Shown here: positions 44,976-53,594 of the stretch, piece by piece | Position numbering within the stretch: position 1 is the first letter of the stretch | Layout: each line of letters opens with the position of its first letter | NCBI GenBank assembly: GCA_963811905.1 | Contig: CAWETK010000022.1 | Coordinates: 17,594 to 81,593 of the forward strand | DNA: 64,000 nucleotides | From: DATFVA01 sp963811905 | GTDB taxonomy: Bacteria; Bacteroidota; Ignavibacteria; Ignavibacteriales; Ignavibacteriaceae | Direction: 5' to 3' | Made by a program: the position numbers and the translations under genes | Notes under the pieces: generated by a model | What the model saw: the letters and a program-made list of their open reading frames with translations, nothing else | What the model was told of the DNA's origin: nothing | Database searches by the model: none

Positions 44976-46066
44976 TAATACTCTTTACCTTTCCACACAA
45001 CTTTCCTGCTGGTGAGAACGATGACCGGGAGCAGAAGGACATAGATGATGAAATAGACTTCAAACCATAGAAAATATTTCAGATGATCCTTTATGCCAAG
45101 CCTGCTGTGTACAGGGTATAAAACAAAAAGGTCGATAGCGATTTTAAATACAGCTAAATATAACCAGGCAGTTGAGAAAAATAAAGGAGTAAGGAGAATG
45201 CAGAGATTGACTATTAGTCCGAACGACATAATTACAAAACCGCGGAATGGAACACCGAGTCCGCCTACCCCCCATCTCTTCTTCTGATGATAGAGTTCAG
45301 TTAAGCTTGTGCATGGTAATGAAGTAACCAATGCATTCTTGTCCAGAGGAAAGATTATCTTGAATTTACCCAGCCGGGCAATCGCCATGAGAAGATTAAA
45401 ATCCTCCGTCACGCTGAACGGAAGCTTTTCGTAACCTCCTGTTTCAAGATATGCTTTTTTCCTGTACGACATATTATTACCTATACAGCTGATAGGATAA
45501 CCCAGGTTTATAGTACCCGCAGCGACAATCAAGAGGTAGACAAAATCAATTGACTGCATACCACTGAAAGCATTGTATGCGGTTTGAGTCGTAAACCCGT
45601 TCACAATTCCCACATCATCTTTATAATAAGAGCATATTGTTTTAGCCCAGAGGGGATCGACTTCACAATCTGCATCTGTTGTCAGAATGATATCTGCATC
45701 TGTAGTTCTGATTGCACTGTCTATTGCATTTGCCTTCCCCTTCAGATTTTCCTTTTCAGGATCAGCGCTGATTCTTTTGAATTTCTTTTTATCTTTTATG
45801 AACCCATCAACTATCTGCACAGTTGAATCTGTCGAGTGACCGTCGGAAATAATTATCTCAAGCTTCTCTCCCGGGTAAACGAGTTTATCAAGAGCATTAA
45901 GACACCTGAGAATATTTGTCTCCTCATTCCTGACGGCAACAATGACAGCCGCTGCCGGGAGATCCTCATCTTTTGCTTTAGGGAAGTTTTTATTTATACC
46001 GATTATAAAAAGAACCGACTGGATAAAATATCCGCAAAGGAAAATGAGAAAAATTATCTCAAACAT
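44975..46066 (-). CDS. membrane glycosyltransferase family 2
   Basis: The 363-residue enzyme has an N-terminal helix (MFEIIFLIFLCGYFIQSVLF) and a GT-A domain with AVIVAVRNEETNILRCL, the DXD motif in LTTDADCEVD, and the acceptor-side SVTEDFNLLMAIARLG. LYHQKKRWGVGG follows, the Q/RxxRW motif of processive enzymes such as cellulose or hyaluronan synthases. Three or four C-terminal helices complete the protein. Overlaps of 13 bases with the deacetylase and one base with the radical SAM gene define an operon. The product glycan is unknown. Confidence 0.92.
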   Translation of the reverse strand: MFEIIFLIFLCGYFIQSVLFIIGINKNFPKAKDEDLPAAAVIVAVRNEETNILRCLNALDKLVYPGEKLEIIISDGHSTDSTVQIVDGFIKDKKKFKRISADPEKENLKGKANAIDSAIRTTDADIILTTDADCEVDPLWAKTICSYYKDDVGIVNGFTTQTAYNAFSGMQSIDFVYLLIVAAGTINLGYPISCIGNNMSYRKKAYLETGGYEKLPFSVTEDFNLLMAIARLGKFKIIFPLDKNALVTSLPCTSLTELYHQKKRWGVGGLGVPFRGFVIMSFGLIVNLCILLTPLFFSTAWLYLAVFKIAIDLFVLYPVHSRLGIKDHLKYFLWFEVYFIIYVLLLPVIVLTSRKVVWKGKEY

Positions 46067-46689
46067 TCTGAAGGTGCTCCGATTTGAAACCCTCTCCGTG
46101 AGGATTCTTCGACGATGTAATCAATTGACTCAGCAATAATATCCTTACTTTTAAGGCTGTCGTGCAGCACTACTATAGATTTTCTTTCAAGGTAGTGATT
46201 GACTGCAAATTTAACAAGATTCAAATCATTCCTGAAGTCGTACGTAAGCAGCGACCACATAACATTCTTCAGTTTCATCTCCTTCATTAAAGAAGGAGTC
46301 GATAAAATAAACCTGCCATGCGGCGGACGGAAATATAAAACTTCTCCGCCAAAATTTCCCTTTATTAAATTGTTGAATTTTTCTATTTGTGCTTCAGCTT
46401 CTGCATAATTTAATTTTGTGAGTGATATATGATTAAAAGTATGATTGCACACAAGGTGACCCTCATTGATCAGATCTCGGTAAAGTTCAGGGTACCGTTG
46501 AACATTTTCACCCACACAGAAAAATGCGGCCTTGATATTATATCTTGAGAGAATCTCAAGAATCAAAGGAGTTGTTGCAGGGATAGGCCCATCATCAAAA
46601 GTGAGAAGTATCTTATCAACCTTCGAATCCCATTGAAACGAAGCAAAGATCGTTTTCAGAACACCCGGCGGATTATAGCTGTATTTCAT
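46054..46689 (-). CDS. polysaccharide deacetylase (NodB/CE4)
   Basis: The roughly 211-residue protein has the CE4 motifs in order: TFDDGP (MT1, catalytic base and metal Asp), HTFNH (MT2, metal histidines in VCNHTFNHIS), RPPHGRF (MT3, variant of RPPYG), the MT4-like MWSLLTYDFRN, and IVVLHDS (MT5). There is no signal peptide, so it may act on a lipid-linked intermediate at the cytoplasmic face. I prefer the ATG at 46689; a TTG three codons earlier is possible. It probably deacetylates an N-acetylhexosamine for the coupled GT2. Confidence 0.92.
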   Translation of the reverse strand: MKYSYNPPGVLKTIFASFQWDSKVDKILLTFDDGPIPATTPLILEILSRYNIKAAFFCVGENVQRYPELYRDLINEGHLVCNHTFNHISLTKLNYAEAEAQIEKFNNLIKGNFGGEVLYFRPPHGRFILSTPSLMKEMKLKNVMWSLLTYDFRNDLNLVKFAVNHYLERKSIVVLHDSLKSKDIIAESIDYIVEESSRRGFQIGAPSECLR

Positions 46690-46948
46690 TTTTTGCAATA
46701 TATCAAAAAATATCGTATCTCCTCTCGATCCCCGCTATTATTTCACCCCATATTACATCTGAAAACAAACATGGACATCCTTCTGTGCTTCCTGGTCTTT
46801 CCCGGACGATATTTATCTCCTTTCTACGTGCTATCAACTATCTGAATACGTCCTGAATACGTCTCTTAATAGATAATAGTAGACCGGATTAACAGCCGGC
46901 ATTTTTCTGTCCAGGACAGGGATTTATCCGCCCGAACAGAGTAAAGCC

Positions 46949-46996
46949 CACAGATGCAAAAATTATGTGTTAAACCTACGCAATGCAGTATGGTAT
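46949..46996. repeat. 48-bp dispersed repeat, copy 1
   Basis: It aligns without gaps to 58882-58929 with 37 of 48 identical positions. The core TAAACCTACGC is perfect, and both end in GGTAT. Both copies are intergenic. Confidence 0.65.
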
Positions 46997-47060
46997 CCTC
47001 AGTCAAATTTTTGTTTTATTGGTCAAGCTATTAGAACTCACAATAGTTTGTAACGTATAG

Positions 47061-47122
47061 CGGTGGCTGAGTGGCCCGCCCTTGCTATATATCCTTATGG
47101 GCGGGATGTATCGAAGCCACCG
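47061..47122. other. nested GC-rich inverted repeat
   Basis: CGGTGGCT (47061-47068) pairs with AGCCACCG (47115-47122). Inside it CCCGCCC (47075-47081) pairs with GGGCGGG (47099-47105) around an AT-rich loop. It is not a tRNA and has no poly-T. It could be a structured RNA or a recombination/attachment site next to the toxin-antitoxin cluster. Confidence 0.5.
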
Positions 47123-47339
47123 AAATCAAAAAATGTCAATAATTCATAGAGTTTCTTGCCTATTTATGGTTTCTTTTGGTTGCCGGCTATGCCGAGCTAA
47201 GGTATTCTGAGGTGTGGGTTTTTTAGCTGAGATTTTGCAGTTGGCTGATCGATTACGGAAGGTTTTACCGCTAAGGCTCAACGGCACGAAGATCGATATC
47301 CGATCGGTATGTCGAAAGACTACTTAGGAGAACCGCTGG

Positions 47340-47744
47340 TCAGCTGCTCCTTAAAGCTATCGATTGTAATCCCAAATATTTTTCTAATGGGAGAAAATCT
47401 TTATCATTATGAAGTAATTGAAGTTCATTCTCAATACAAAATGTGCCAATTATTACATCAACAGTCTTTCGAACTGTGATTCCTTTTTTTCTTAATATTC
47501 TATAATTATTTGCTGCTTTATCCACGATTTCCTCTCCACATATATCCAGACAAGGAAATGAACCAAGTACAGTCTTTGCAGTACAATAATCTTTATCACT
47601 TCGAAAACCTTGTAAAACTTCAACCAAAATATAATCACCTATTACTATTATTTCTTTTCCAAGCATTTCATCAAGTTTTTCAACCTGCCAATTTTCGATT
47701 CCATTGAAGTAATCGATTAAAACTGAAGAATCAACAAATATCAT
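47340..47744 (-). CDS. PIN-domain toxin (VapC family)
   Basis: The 134-residue ribonuclease-type toxin has the PIN acidic residues: Asp5 in MIFVDSSVLIDYF, Glu in YILVEVLQGF, Asp in KTVDVIIGTFCIE, and Asp in LLHNDKDF. These coordinate Mg/Mn for RNA cleavage. The gene overlaps its antitoxin by ATGA. The RNA target is unknown. All catalytic residues are intact, so the module looks active. Confidence 0.92.
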   Translation of the reverse strand: MIFVDSSVLIDYFNGIENWQVEKLDEMLGKEIIVIGDYILVEVLQGFRSDKDYCTAKTVLGSFPCLDICGEEIVDKAANNYRILRKKGITVRKTVDVIIGTFCIENELQLLHNDKDFLPLEKYLGLQSIALRSS

Positions 47745-47935
47745 TTATTTTGTCTCATTTTATCTAAGTTCTCCTCCCACTTTAATTTACCTCTAAATTT
47801 TTTAAGCTTACTTTGATTTTTTACCTTTACTAATAACCTTAAACCTTCTTCAACTACTTCCTTTTTTGTTTTCAATCCGGAAGTTTTAAGAGCTAACGAC
47901 ATAAGCTTGTCATCAATAACTATATTCGTTCTCAT
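47741..47935 (-). CDS. VapB-type antitoxin
   Basis: The 64-residue protein has a ribbon-helix-helix-like N terminus (MRTNIVIDDKLMSLALKTSG followed by KTKKEVVEEGLRLLV), typical of the VapB/DUF2191 family. A basic C-terminal tail that would embrace the toxin follows. The immediate upstream gap carries an AT-rich promoter region where autorepression is expected. It is coupled to the PIN toxin gene. Confidence 0.9.
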   Translation of the reverse strand: MRTNIVIDDKLMSLALKTSGLKTKKEVVEEGLRLLVKVKNQSKLKKFRGKLKWEENLDKMRQNK

Positions 47936-48050
47936 TATTATCTCCTGTCGTGTGTATTATTATTGTAAATATACACACTTGTAAGAAAATAAACTATACC
48001 TTGCAGGGTTTAAGATGTATATGCGCCTTAATTATTAGTTACGTTACCGT

Positions 48051-48090
48051 CCGGACAAACAGCTTCCGGGGGATTGTCCGAAGGTCTTTT
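48051..48090. terminator. hairpin between the two PIN modules
   Basis: CCGGACAA (48051-48058) pairs with TTGTCCG (48074-48080), followed on the + strand by AAGGTC and six T. It lies downstream of the second PIN gene and upstream of vapB. The orientation of the T-run fits + strand termination, where no gene is known. Confidence 0.35.
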
Positions 48091-48105
48091 TTGAAGAGTT
48101 GATTG

Positions 48106-48543
48106 TTATTTGGATTCACCTTTCCCGGCATGGATGTGCCAGGTTTTAATAAATTCTTCTGGTGTAGAAATTGTTATTTTAGCTTTGCTATAATCCGTTT
48201 TATTCCTTGTCACTAAAATTTCTATCCCATCATTCACTGCAGTGAAATATTGTATAGCATCTTCAAAATCTTTGAAATCTGAGTTTAAAGCCAATTCTAT
48301 AACTTTGGTATCTATCGGTAGAATTTTTACCAATGCTTTTAACTTTCTAAGGCTCTGAAGAACAGAATCGTTTGATTTCTGTTTCTTTAATATGTAATGA
48401 AGATTGGCAAATATAATGGGTGACGTAAAGGCCTTTATTTTTTTCCTGTCAACGAGAGTAAATAGTTCAGCAGCATAAATATAAAATGGTTCTCTTTTTG
48501 CCAGTAAATCCAGAATTATATCTGTATCGATGAATACATTCAT
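48106..48543 (-). CDS. PIN-domain toxin (COG5573-like)
   Basis: The 145-residue PIN protein has MNVFIDTDIILDLLAKREPF with the first Asp cluster, FEDAIQYFTAVNDGIEILVTRNKTDY with the later acidic positions, and a C-terminal STPEEFIKTW typical of COG5573 proteins. It overlaps its partner gene by ATGA. It belongs to a different PIN subgroup from the neighbouring VapC, so the two modules were probably acquired separately. Confidence 0.9.
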   Translation of the reverse strand: MNVFIDTDIILDLLAKREPFYIYAAELFTLVDRKKIKAFTSPIIFANLHYILKKQKSNDSVLQSLRKLKALVKILPIDTKVIELALNSDFKDFEDAIQYFTAVNDGIEILVTRNKTDYSKAKITISTPEEFIKTWHIHAGKGESK

Positions 48544-48794
48544 ATTTTGCCGTATTTGTTTTCAAGGTGTTTTCCGTATTCTGATTTACGATTGAAGTTT
48601 TCATTGAGGCTGATAATACCAGACAATTCTAAAACATTTGGGGAAATCTCTAACTTAGCGACATTTTCTCTACCGGATATTAAATTGAAGTATTCCTCAA
48701 CGAGGGTAGACAAACTGCTTTTATGCTTTTTAGCATATTTTTTTGCTCTTTCAATAGATCTCTTATTTAATTTCAAAGTTAATTTAGTATTCAT
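48540..48794 (-). CDS. DUF6364-like antitoxin
   Basis: The 84-residue protein begins NTKLTLKLNKRSIERAKKYAKKHKSSLSTLVEEYF, the ribbon-helix-helix pattern of DUF6364 antitoxins that accompany COG5573 PIN proteins (quoted from residues 2-36 in two parts: strand, then helices). The acidic/hydrophobic C-terminal region would bind the toxin. The start follows an AT-rich promoter area shared with no other gene. Confidence 0.87.
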   Translation of the reverse strand: MNTKLTLKLNKRSIERAKKYAKKHKSSLSTLVEEYFNLISGRENVAKLEISPNVLELSGIISLNENFNRKSEYGKHLENKYGKI

Positions 48795-48992
48795 TATGTC
48801 ATCCTTTTATACGTAATGTTCTTCACATAAACTTACGTATTGGAAATATTAAAATCAATGTTAAATGGCTCATTTAAACGAGGACGCGTTGGATGCAAAT
48901 AAAACAACAGAGGGAGATATTTATGGCCAACAAATGCCCGAAGATTTGATTAAGGGAGTTAAATAATTTATTTAAATATATCATTTTTATGT

Positions 48993-49289
48993 ATGGAAAA
49001 TGATTTAAATAAAATATTGTTGATGCTTCGAGGGCTGTTGCCTTACATAAAAGATAAATACAACGTTGCTTCACTTGAAGCATTCGGATCATATGCCAGG
49101 AATGAACAAGGCATTGATAGTGACTTAGATCTGCTTGTATCTTTTTCAAAAGTTCCTGGATTAATAAAATTCATTGAACTAAAATATTTTTTATCTGATG
49201 AACTTAGAATAAAAGTTGATCTGGTTATGAAGGAATCATTAAAACCAGGTATCGGGGAAAATGTTTTTAGTAAATCCATTAGCATATGA
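48993..49289 (+). CDS. MNT-type minimal nucleotidyltransferase (antitoxin-like), partner missing
   Basis: The 98-residue protein carries the minimal nucleotidyltransferase signature GSYARNEQGIDSDLDLLV with the two metal-binding Asp, and a third Asp in RIKVDLVMKE. Such proteins (MntA) usually AMPylate and silence an adjacent HEPN toxin (HepT). Here the expected HEPN gene directly after it is absent: the overlapping frame reads only MKKKRDERSEGKSKM before a stop at about 49330. The toxin has probably been lost or truncated. A 33-codon ORF at 48865-48966 just upstream is of doubtful meaning. Confidence 0.88.
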   Translation: MENDLNKILLMLRGLLPYIKDKYNVASLEAFGSYARNEQGIDSDLDLLVSFSKVPGLIKFIELKYFLSDELRIKVDLVMKESLKPGIGENVFSKSISI

Positions 49290-49355
49290 AGAAAAAGAGG
49301 GATGAGAGATCAGAAGGAAAAAGCAAAATGTAAATATTTTTTTCATTTTCACATA

Positions 49356-50246
49356 TCAGGTTTGCGCAGTTTCGGGAAATTTCAGCGTATCGTTATCGAA
49401 TTCCATTTTGCTCTTTATGAATAAATGAGATTTATGAATAGTTTCTTTGTTATAAGTAAACCGTATCTGGTCAGGGGGAAAATAATAATGAATTTTTTCT
49501 ATTCTGTCAGATTCAATTATTTTTGATAATGCAGGAAGGACTTCAAAAGGTTCACGGAAAATTATTTCCCTGATAAACATTTCGTTCCTTTTTTCTGTCT
49601 TTATTATAATAGTATCCTCCTCCCGAAGGTAGAACAAATTGTTTTTATAACTGTTAAAAATATGCCACATTGTTATGGACCCGTAATTCTCTGCTCCGAA
49701 TATCCTGGTAATGTCATTTCTCTGATTAATTAAATCCAGCAGAATCCTGTAATCTTTTGGGATCTGAAGGTTTAACTTCCTGGCAGAGAATTTTGCCTCC
49801 GGGATGTGTGAGTCCAGCAGAAATATTTTCTCTTTGAGTTTTCTAAAACCAAACTTAGGATAATACTCCATTACACTTTCATTAGCGAATAGTAAGAAGA
49901 GGTCAATTTTATCTTCGTACTCTTTAAGGACATATTCCATCAAAATCCTGGATAGACCCTGGTTCCGGTATTCAGGAATTGTACCTACCGCGCCAATCTG
50001 AACTGCTTTATAACTTTGACCATTAACTATAACATCCATAAGGGCGGCTGTTACATTTGAAATTATTTTGCCTGATTCGAGGATAGAGAAAGGTTTATAA
50101 TCATTCTTCCAGAATCCTTTCTCCCACCATTCGAGAAACTTGGCCCCGGGAAATACCCATTGGATAAAATTCAGATACTCATTAACAAGAGTTTTATCCT
50201 CCGGAAGGATTTCAATTATTGCAGACTTTCGATTGGTGAGCATCAT
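49356..50246 (-). CDS. GNAT family N-acetyltransferase
   Basis: The 296-residue protein has a GNAT fold in residues 1-150. The acetyl-CoA-binding loop is in VGTIPEYRNQGLSRILMEYV, preceded by the beta strand SYKAVQIGAVG and followed by YYPKFGFRKLKEK. The C-terminal half resembles the extra domain of Eis-like acetyltransferases without their sterol-carrier part. The acceptor is unknown. The gene is isolated, convergent with the MNT gene. Confidence 0.85.
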   Translation of the reverse strand: MMLTNRKSAIIEILPEDKTLVNEYLNFIQWVFPGAKFLEWWEKGFWKNDYKPFSILESGKIISNVTAALMDVIVNGQSYKAVQIGAVGTIPEYRNQGLSRILMEYVLKEYEDKIDLFLLFANESVMEYYPKFGFRKLKEKIFLLDSHIPEAKFSARKLNLQIPKDYRILLDLINQRNDITRIFGAENYGSITMWHIFNSYKNNLFYLREEDTIIIKTEKRNEMFIREIIFREPFEVLPALSKIIESDRIEKIHYYFPPDQIRFTYNKETIHKSHLFIKSKMEFDNDTLKFPETAQT

Positions 50247-50432
50247 TCTATGTCCCGAAAATATGATTTAATGGAATAAAGGAAAGATTTAATGGATCTT
50301 TCCCGAAATAAATCTATGGTGTGCATTCCCTGGCTCTCCTTTGAATATTTGATGTTTTAATCTACTTTATACCGGGAAATAATGCAATCAGACAAATAAA
50401 AATAAACGAACTTCAATATTATCTTAAGCAGC

Positions 50433-51887
50433 TTATCCCTTAATTACTCCTACCGGTTTGAGCTTTGCTACTTTTCGGGTTATGCCTTCTTTATGCATAA
50501 CATCAACTACCTCTGATACATCCTTGTAAGCCCCGGGCATTTCTTCTGCGATGGTTTTGTATCCTTTCGCCTGGATCACTATTCCCTTCCTGTTAAGTTC
50601 CTCAACCAGGTTTCTTCCTTTGGCTTCCTTCAGGGCTTTGGTGCGGCTCAGGTTTCTGCCGGCACCGTGACAGGAGGATCCGAAGGTTTCCTCCATCGCT
50701 TTTTCAGTTCCGACAGCAACATACGAGTACCTTCCCATATCGCCAGGGATAAGGACAGGCTGTCCGATGCTCCTGTATTTTTCAGGTATCATTCTGCTGC
50801 CCGGCGGGAAAGCTCTTGTTGCACCCTTTCTATGCACACATACTCTTTTTTCTTTATCGTTGATAATGTGCATTTCGTATTTTGCGATATTATGACAGAC
50901 ATCGTAAACAAGCTTAAAACCCAGTTCAGAGTCAGTCATCTTAAAAGTATCCTTAAAACTATTCTTTGCTAAGTTCATTATCACCTGCCTGTTATTCCAG
51001 GCAAAGTTAGCTGCCGACTGCATAGCAGCAAAGTAATCCTCTCCCTCCTGCGAGTTAAGGGGAGCGCAAGCCAGCTGCCGATCAGGTAATTTGAAATCAA
51101 ATTTAGAACCAGCTTTAACGAGTATTTTCAGATAATCATCGCAAACCTGGTAGCCCAGTCCCCGTGAACCTGTGTGAATAAGCAGCACCAGCTGTCCCTT
51201 AAATATTCCCATTACTGAAGCCGCATTTTCATCATATACTTCATCAACCACATCAACTTCAAGAAAATGATTTCCTGAACCGAGTGTCCCCACCTGATCG
51301 ACCCCTCTTTCAATCGCCCTTGCAGAAACAACATCGGAACCGGCGTTCTTCAGAGTTCCGCTTTCTTCTGTAAATTCTATATCTGAGGAATCACCCAGAC
51401 CGTTCTCCACAGCCCATGAGGATCCTTTAGCCAGAACCGATTTCATTTCTTTGGGAGATAATTTTTTGATAGCGCCTGAGGCTCCCACTCCTGTTGGCAC
51501 ATTCCTGAATAAACTTGAGACGAGCGATTCTATCCTGTGCTTTACATTTTCATATTCAAGGGAGGTTACCGCGAGCCGTACCCCGCAGTTAATATCATAA
51601 CCTACACCTCCCGGTGAAATCACACCTTCCACGGCATCAGTAGCAGCTACTCCTCCTATAGGGAAACCATAGCCCCAGTGGATATCGGGCATAGCAAGAC
51701 TATATTTCTGAATACCGGGAAGGTGAGCCACATTCATCACCTGCTTTACGGCGTCATTATCCTGCAGGTTTTGTTCAATCATCTTCTGAGAAATATAAAT
51801 CCTTCCAGGTACTCTCATTCCTTCTTTTGGTGATATTTCCCAGAGGTTTTTCGTTATTTTATTCAGTTCTATTCCGCCTGCGTGCAT
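50433..51887 (-). CDS. rtcB: RNA-splicing ligase RtcB
   Basis: The 484-residue GTP- and Mn-dependent ligase joins 2',3'-cyclic phosphate or 3'-phosphate to 5'-OH RNA ends. Metal and active-site segments are readable: GGVGYDINCGVRL with the Cys ligand, LGSGNHFLEV, HTGSRGLGYQV, GSRMIPEKYRSIGQPVLIPG and the guanylylated-His loop SSCHGAGRNLSRTKA. The length is typical. Its immediate upstream neighbour encodes archease, the activator that allows multiple turnover, so this is a canonical RNA repair pair, 16 bases apart. Confidence 0.97.
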   Translation of the reverse strand: MHAGGIELNKITKNLWEISPKEGMRVPGRIYISQKMIEQNLQDNDAVKQVMNVAHLPGIQKYSLAMPDIHWGYGFPIGGVAATDAVEGVISPGGVGYDINCGVRLAVTSLEYENVKHRIESLVSSLFRNVPTGVGASGAIKKLSPKEMKSVLAKGSSWAVENGLGDSSDIEFTEESGTLKNAGSDVVSARAIERGVDQVGTLGSGNHFLEVDVVDEVYDENAASVMGIFKGQLVLLIHTGSRGLGYQVCDDYLKILVKAGSKFDFKLPDRQLACAPLNSQEGEDYFAAMQSAANFAWNNRQVIMNLAKNSFKDTFKMTDSELGFKLVYDVCHNIAKYEMHIINDKEKRVCVHRKGATRAFPPGSRMIPEKYRSIGQPVLIPGDMGRYSYVAVGTEKAMEETFGSSCHGAGRNLSRTKALKEAKGRNLVEELNRKGIVIQAKGYKTIAEEMPGAYKDVSEVVDVMHKEGITRKVAKLKPVGVIKG

Positions 51888-51903
51888 AATATTCTCCCGC
51901 CTT

Positions 51904-52335
51904 TCAAATATCGAAAACTATTAAAGTTTTATATACATCATTCACCTTCTTAATGTCAAGCTGATGGAAGGTTACCGCTTTTATTTCAGTCTTTACTTCA
52001 TCATCTGCAGCAACGGATGTGAACAGGATTACGCTTCTCAATAAGAACTGATCATTTTCTTGTTCGATATGAATATCGTTTAGTTCAGCCGGGAAGAGTT
52101 TTTTATTTTCGAAGAGGTAATTCAATTCCTGAAGAAATGAAACAAGGAGTTCTTCTGCTGAGTGTTCAGAAAGAGTTATTTCCTTTTTTTCTGTTGTTCT
52201 TTCTATTTGGGAAACTTTTATTATGCTATCCTTCCACCCCGTCAGAGCAGCAATGAATAATTCAGCATAAGTGCTCCCTGAAACCTCAATAGCAATATCT
52301 GCAGTATGGTCTATATATTTATAACTGGCTGCCAT
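51904..52335 (-). CDS. archease (RtcB activator)
   Basis: The 143-residue protein begins YKYIDHTADIAIEVSGSTYAELF, the archease signature with its metal-binding Asp residues. It contains SAEELLVSFLQELNYLFENK, and ends in TFHQLDIKKVNDVYKTLIVFDI. Archease promotes RtcB guanylylation. It precedes rtcB in the same operon and has no other plausible partner here. Confidence 0.95.
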   Translation of the reverse strand: MAASYKYIDHTADIAIEVSGSTYAELFIAALTGWKDSIIKVSQIERTTEKKEITLSEHSAEELLVSFLQELNYLFENKKLFPAELNDIHIEQENDQFLLRSVILFTSVAADDEVKTEIKAVTFHQLDIKKVNDVYKTLIVFDI

Positions 52336-52465
52336 TTTAAGTTCTGCATGAAATAATCTACTGTATTATACAATTTTTCCGTGATTTCTTCAGTAAATCT
52401 CAAAAGTAAATGAAATTGACCAATACTCATATTTTCCATAATTTTCATATTATAATCAAAAATTT

Positions 52466-52608
52466 ATGATAAATATTTTTATTATTATAAAAAGGTTACT
52501 GGAAAAGAGCATAAAATCGAACCTATTTTTGGGGAAACGATAATAATAGATGGGGCGCAACAGGTGGGTAAAACTACCCTGGTATATGTGACTGTTCATT
52601 CTCAATGA
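52466..52608 (+). pseudogene. remnant of an AAA_14/DUF4143-type ATPase
   Basis: In the otherwise empty gap between archease and the EamA gene, frame 1 reads IIIKRLLEKSIKSNLF. After a one-base shift near 52530 the sequence continues TIIIDGAQQVGKTTLVY with a Walker A motif, then stops at 52606-52608. This is the exact beginning of DUF4143-type ATPases (…KSI…GARQVGKTTL). Only about 45 codons remain. It is inferred to be the debris of a deleted gene. Confidence 0.7.
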
Positions 52609-52689
52609 GACTTAAAACATAATCACGGACATCATAAAAGTGCATAAAGTTGACAGAGCGAGCTATTGGAAATTTTTTGAATCGGGGAT

Positions 52690-53559
52690 GTGAACTTGTT
52701 AAAAAGACTTCAGGAACATCAGGTCGGACTTCTGGCGGTATTTACTGCGGCTCTAATGTGGAGCTCGGGAGGACTATTTGTTAAGCTTGTTACCTTTGAT
52801 GCGATGCAGATATCTTTCTTCCGGTGTTCAATTGCTGGGCTGGTGTTTGCCATCCTTTTCAGGAAGAGGCTGCTGCAGGTAAACACGCTCACCTTTGTGA
52901 ATGCTGTCTTTTATGCATCAGTGCTTACAGCTTATGTTATTGCTCTGAAGATGACTACTGCGGCGAATGCCATTTTTCTTCAATCGACCGCACCTATTTA
53001 TGTTTTAATTTTTGAACCGGTTCTTTTCAAAACTTCATATAACCGGGTAAATATTATTACAATTATCGTGTGCATAATTGGGATGTTCTTTTTCTTTATG
53101 GGGAAGATATCTCCCGAACATTTTGAAGGTAACCTGGTTGCGCTATTTTCGGGGGTAATGTTTGCAGCTCTCTTCCTTGGTTTAAGGAAGAATGAAAACA
53201 AATATCAGCTGAGTTCTATCTTTTACGGAAATGTTATTGTAGCATTAACTTGTATCCCTTTTTTAACGGGTATAGAGAACGTAAACTTCAGCAACATGTG
53301 GATGGTATCGTTCCTTGGTGTATTTCAGATAGGACTAGCATATGCGGTATTCTCTTATGGGTTAAGAAGAGTACTGGCAATAGAAGCTTCAATAATTGCG
53401 CTTGTTGAACCCGTGCTTAACCCGGTATGGGTGTTTATAGGTTATGGTGAAGTACCATCCTTTATGGCGATAGTCGGAGGAATTATTATACTCTCTGCCA
53501 TTACTATGAGAACGGTGATTATGGAAACCCCGATGATGAAGGGGAGGTTTAAGTTTTAG
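52690..53559 (+). CDS. EamA/DMT-family transporter
   Basis: The 289-residue inner-membrane protein has ten hydrophobic helices in two EamA halves (FTAALMWSSGGLFVKLVTFD in the first, VMFAALFLGLRK and AVFSYGLRRVLAIEASIIAL in the second). The conserved EPVLNPVWVFIGYGE near the end is typical. Members export amino acids, nucleotides or metabolites. The start is GTG at 52690; the overlapping ATG one base earlier is out of frame. The substrate is unknown. It is followed after 35 bases by a small antitoxin-like gene. Confidence 0.92.
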   Translation: MNLLKRLQEHQVGLLAVFTAALMWSSGGLFVKLVTFDAMQISFFRCSIAGLVFAILFRKRLLQVNTLTFVNAVFYASVLTAYVIALKMTTAANAIFLQSTAPIYVLIFEPVLFKTSYNRVNIITIIVCIIGMFFFFMGKISPEHFEGNLVALFSGVMFAALFLGLRKNENKYQLSSIFYGNVIVALTCIPFLTGIENVNFSNMWMVSFLGVFQIGLAYAVFSYGLRRVLAIEASIIALVEPVLNPVWVFIGYGEVPSFMAIVGGIIILSAITMRTVIMETPMMKGRFKF

Positions 53560-53594
53560 TTATATTTTTATGTTTAAATATGCGAGGTATGTAT

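Larger units (their letters stand above)
46690..47339. other. 650-base non-coding stretch
   Basis: No credible gene is present. It contains one member of a 48-bp dispersed repeat (46949-46996), a nested GC-rich inverted repeat (47061-47122), and an otherwise featureless AT-rich sequence upstream of the deacetylase operon. Confidence 0.6.

Noticed and set aside
48865..48966. 33-codon ORF upstream of the MNT gene
   Set aside because: It lacks a good ribosome site and a recognisable product; it may be a fragment, but support is too weak to annotate.
48874..49149. Minus-strand 91-residue ORF overlapping the MNT gene
   Set aside because: It is antisense to the MNT gene with its conserved GSYARNEQGIDSDLDLL motif; it lacks its own motif or ribosome site.
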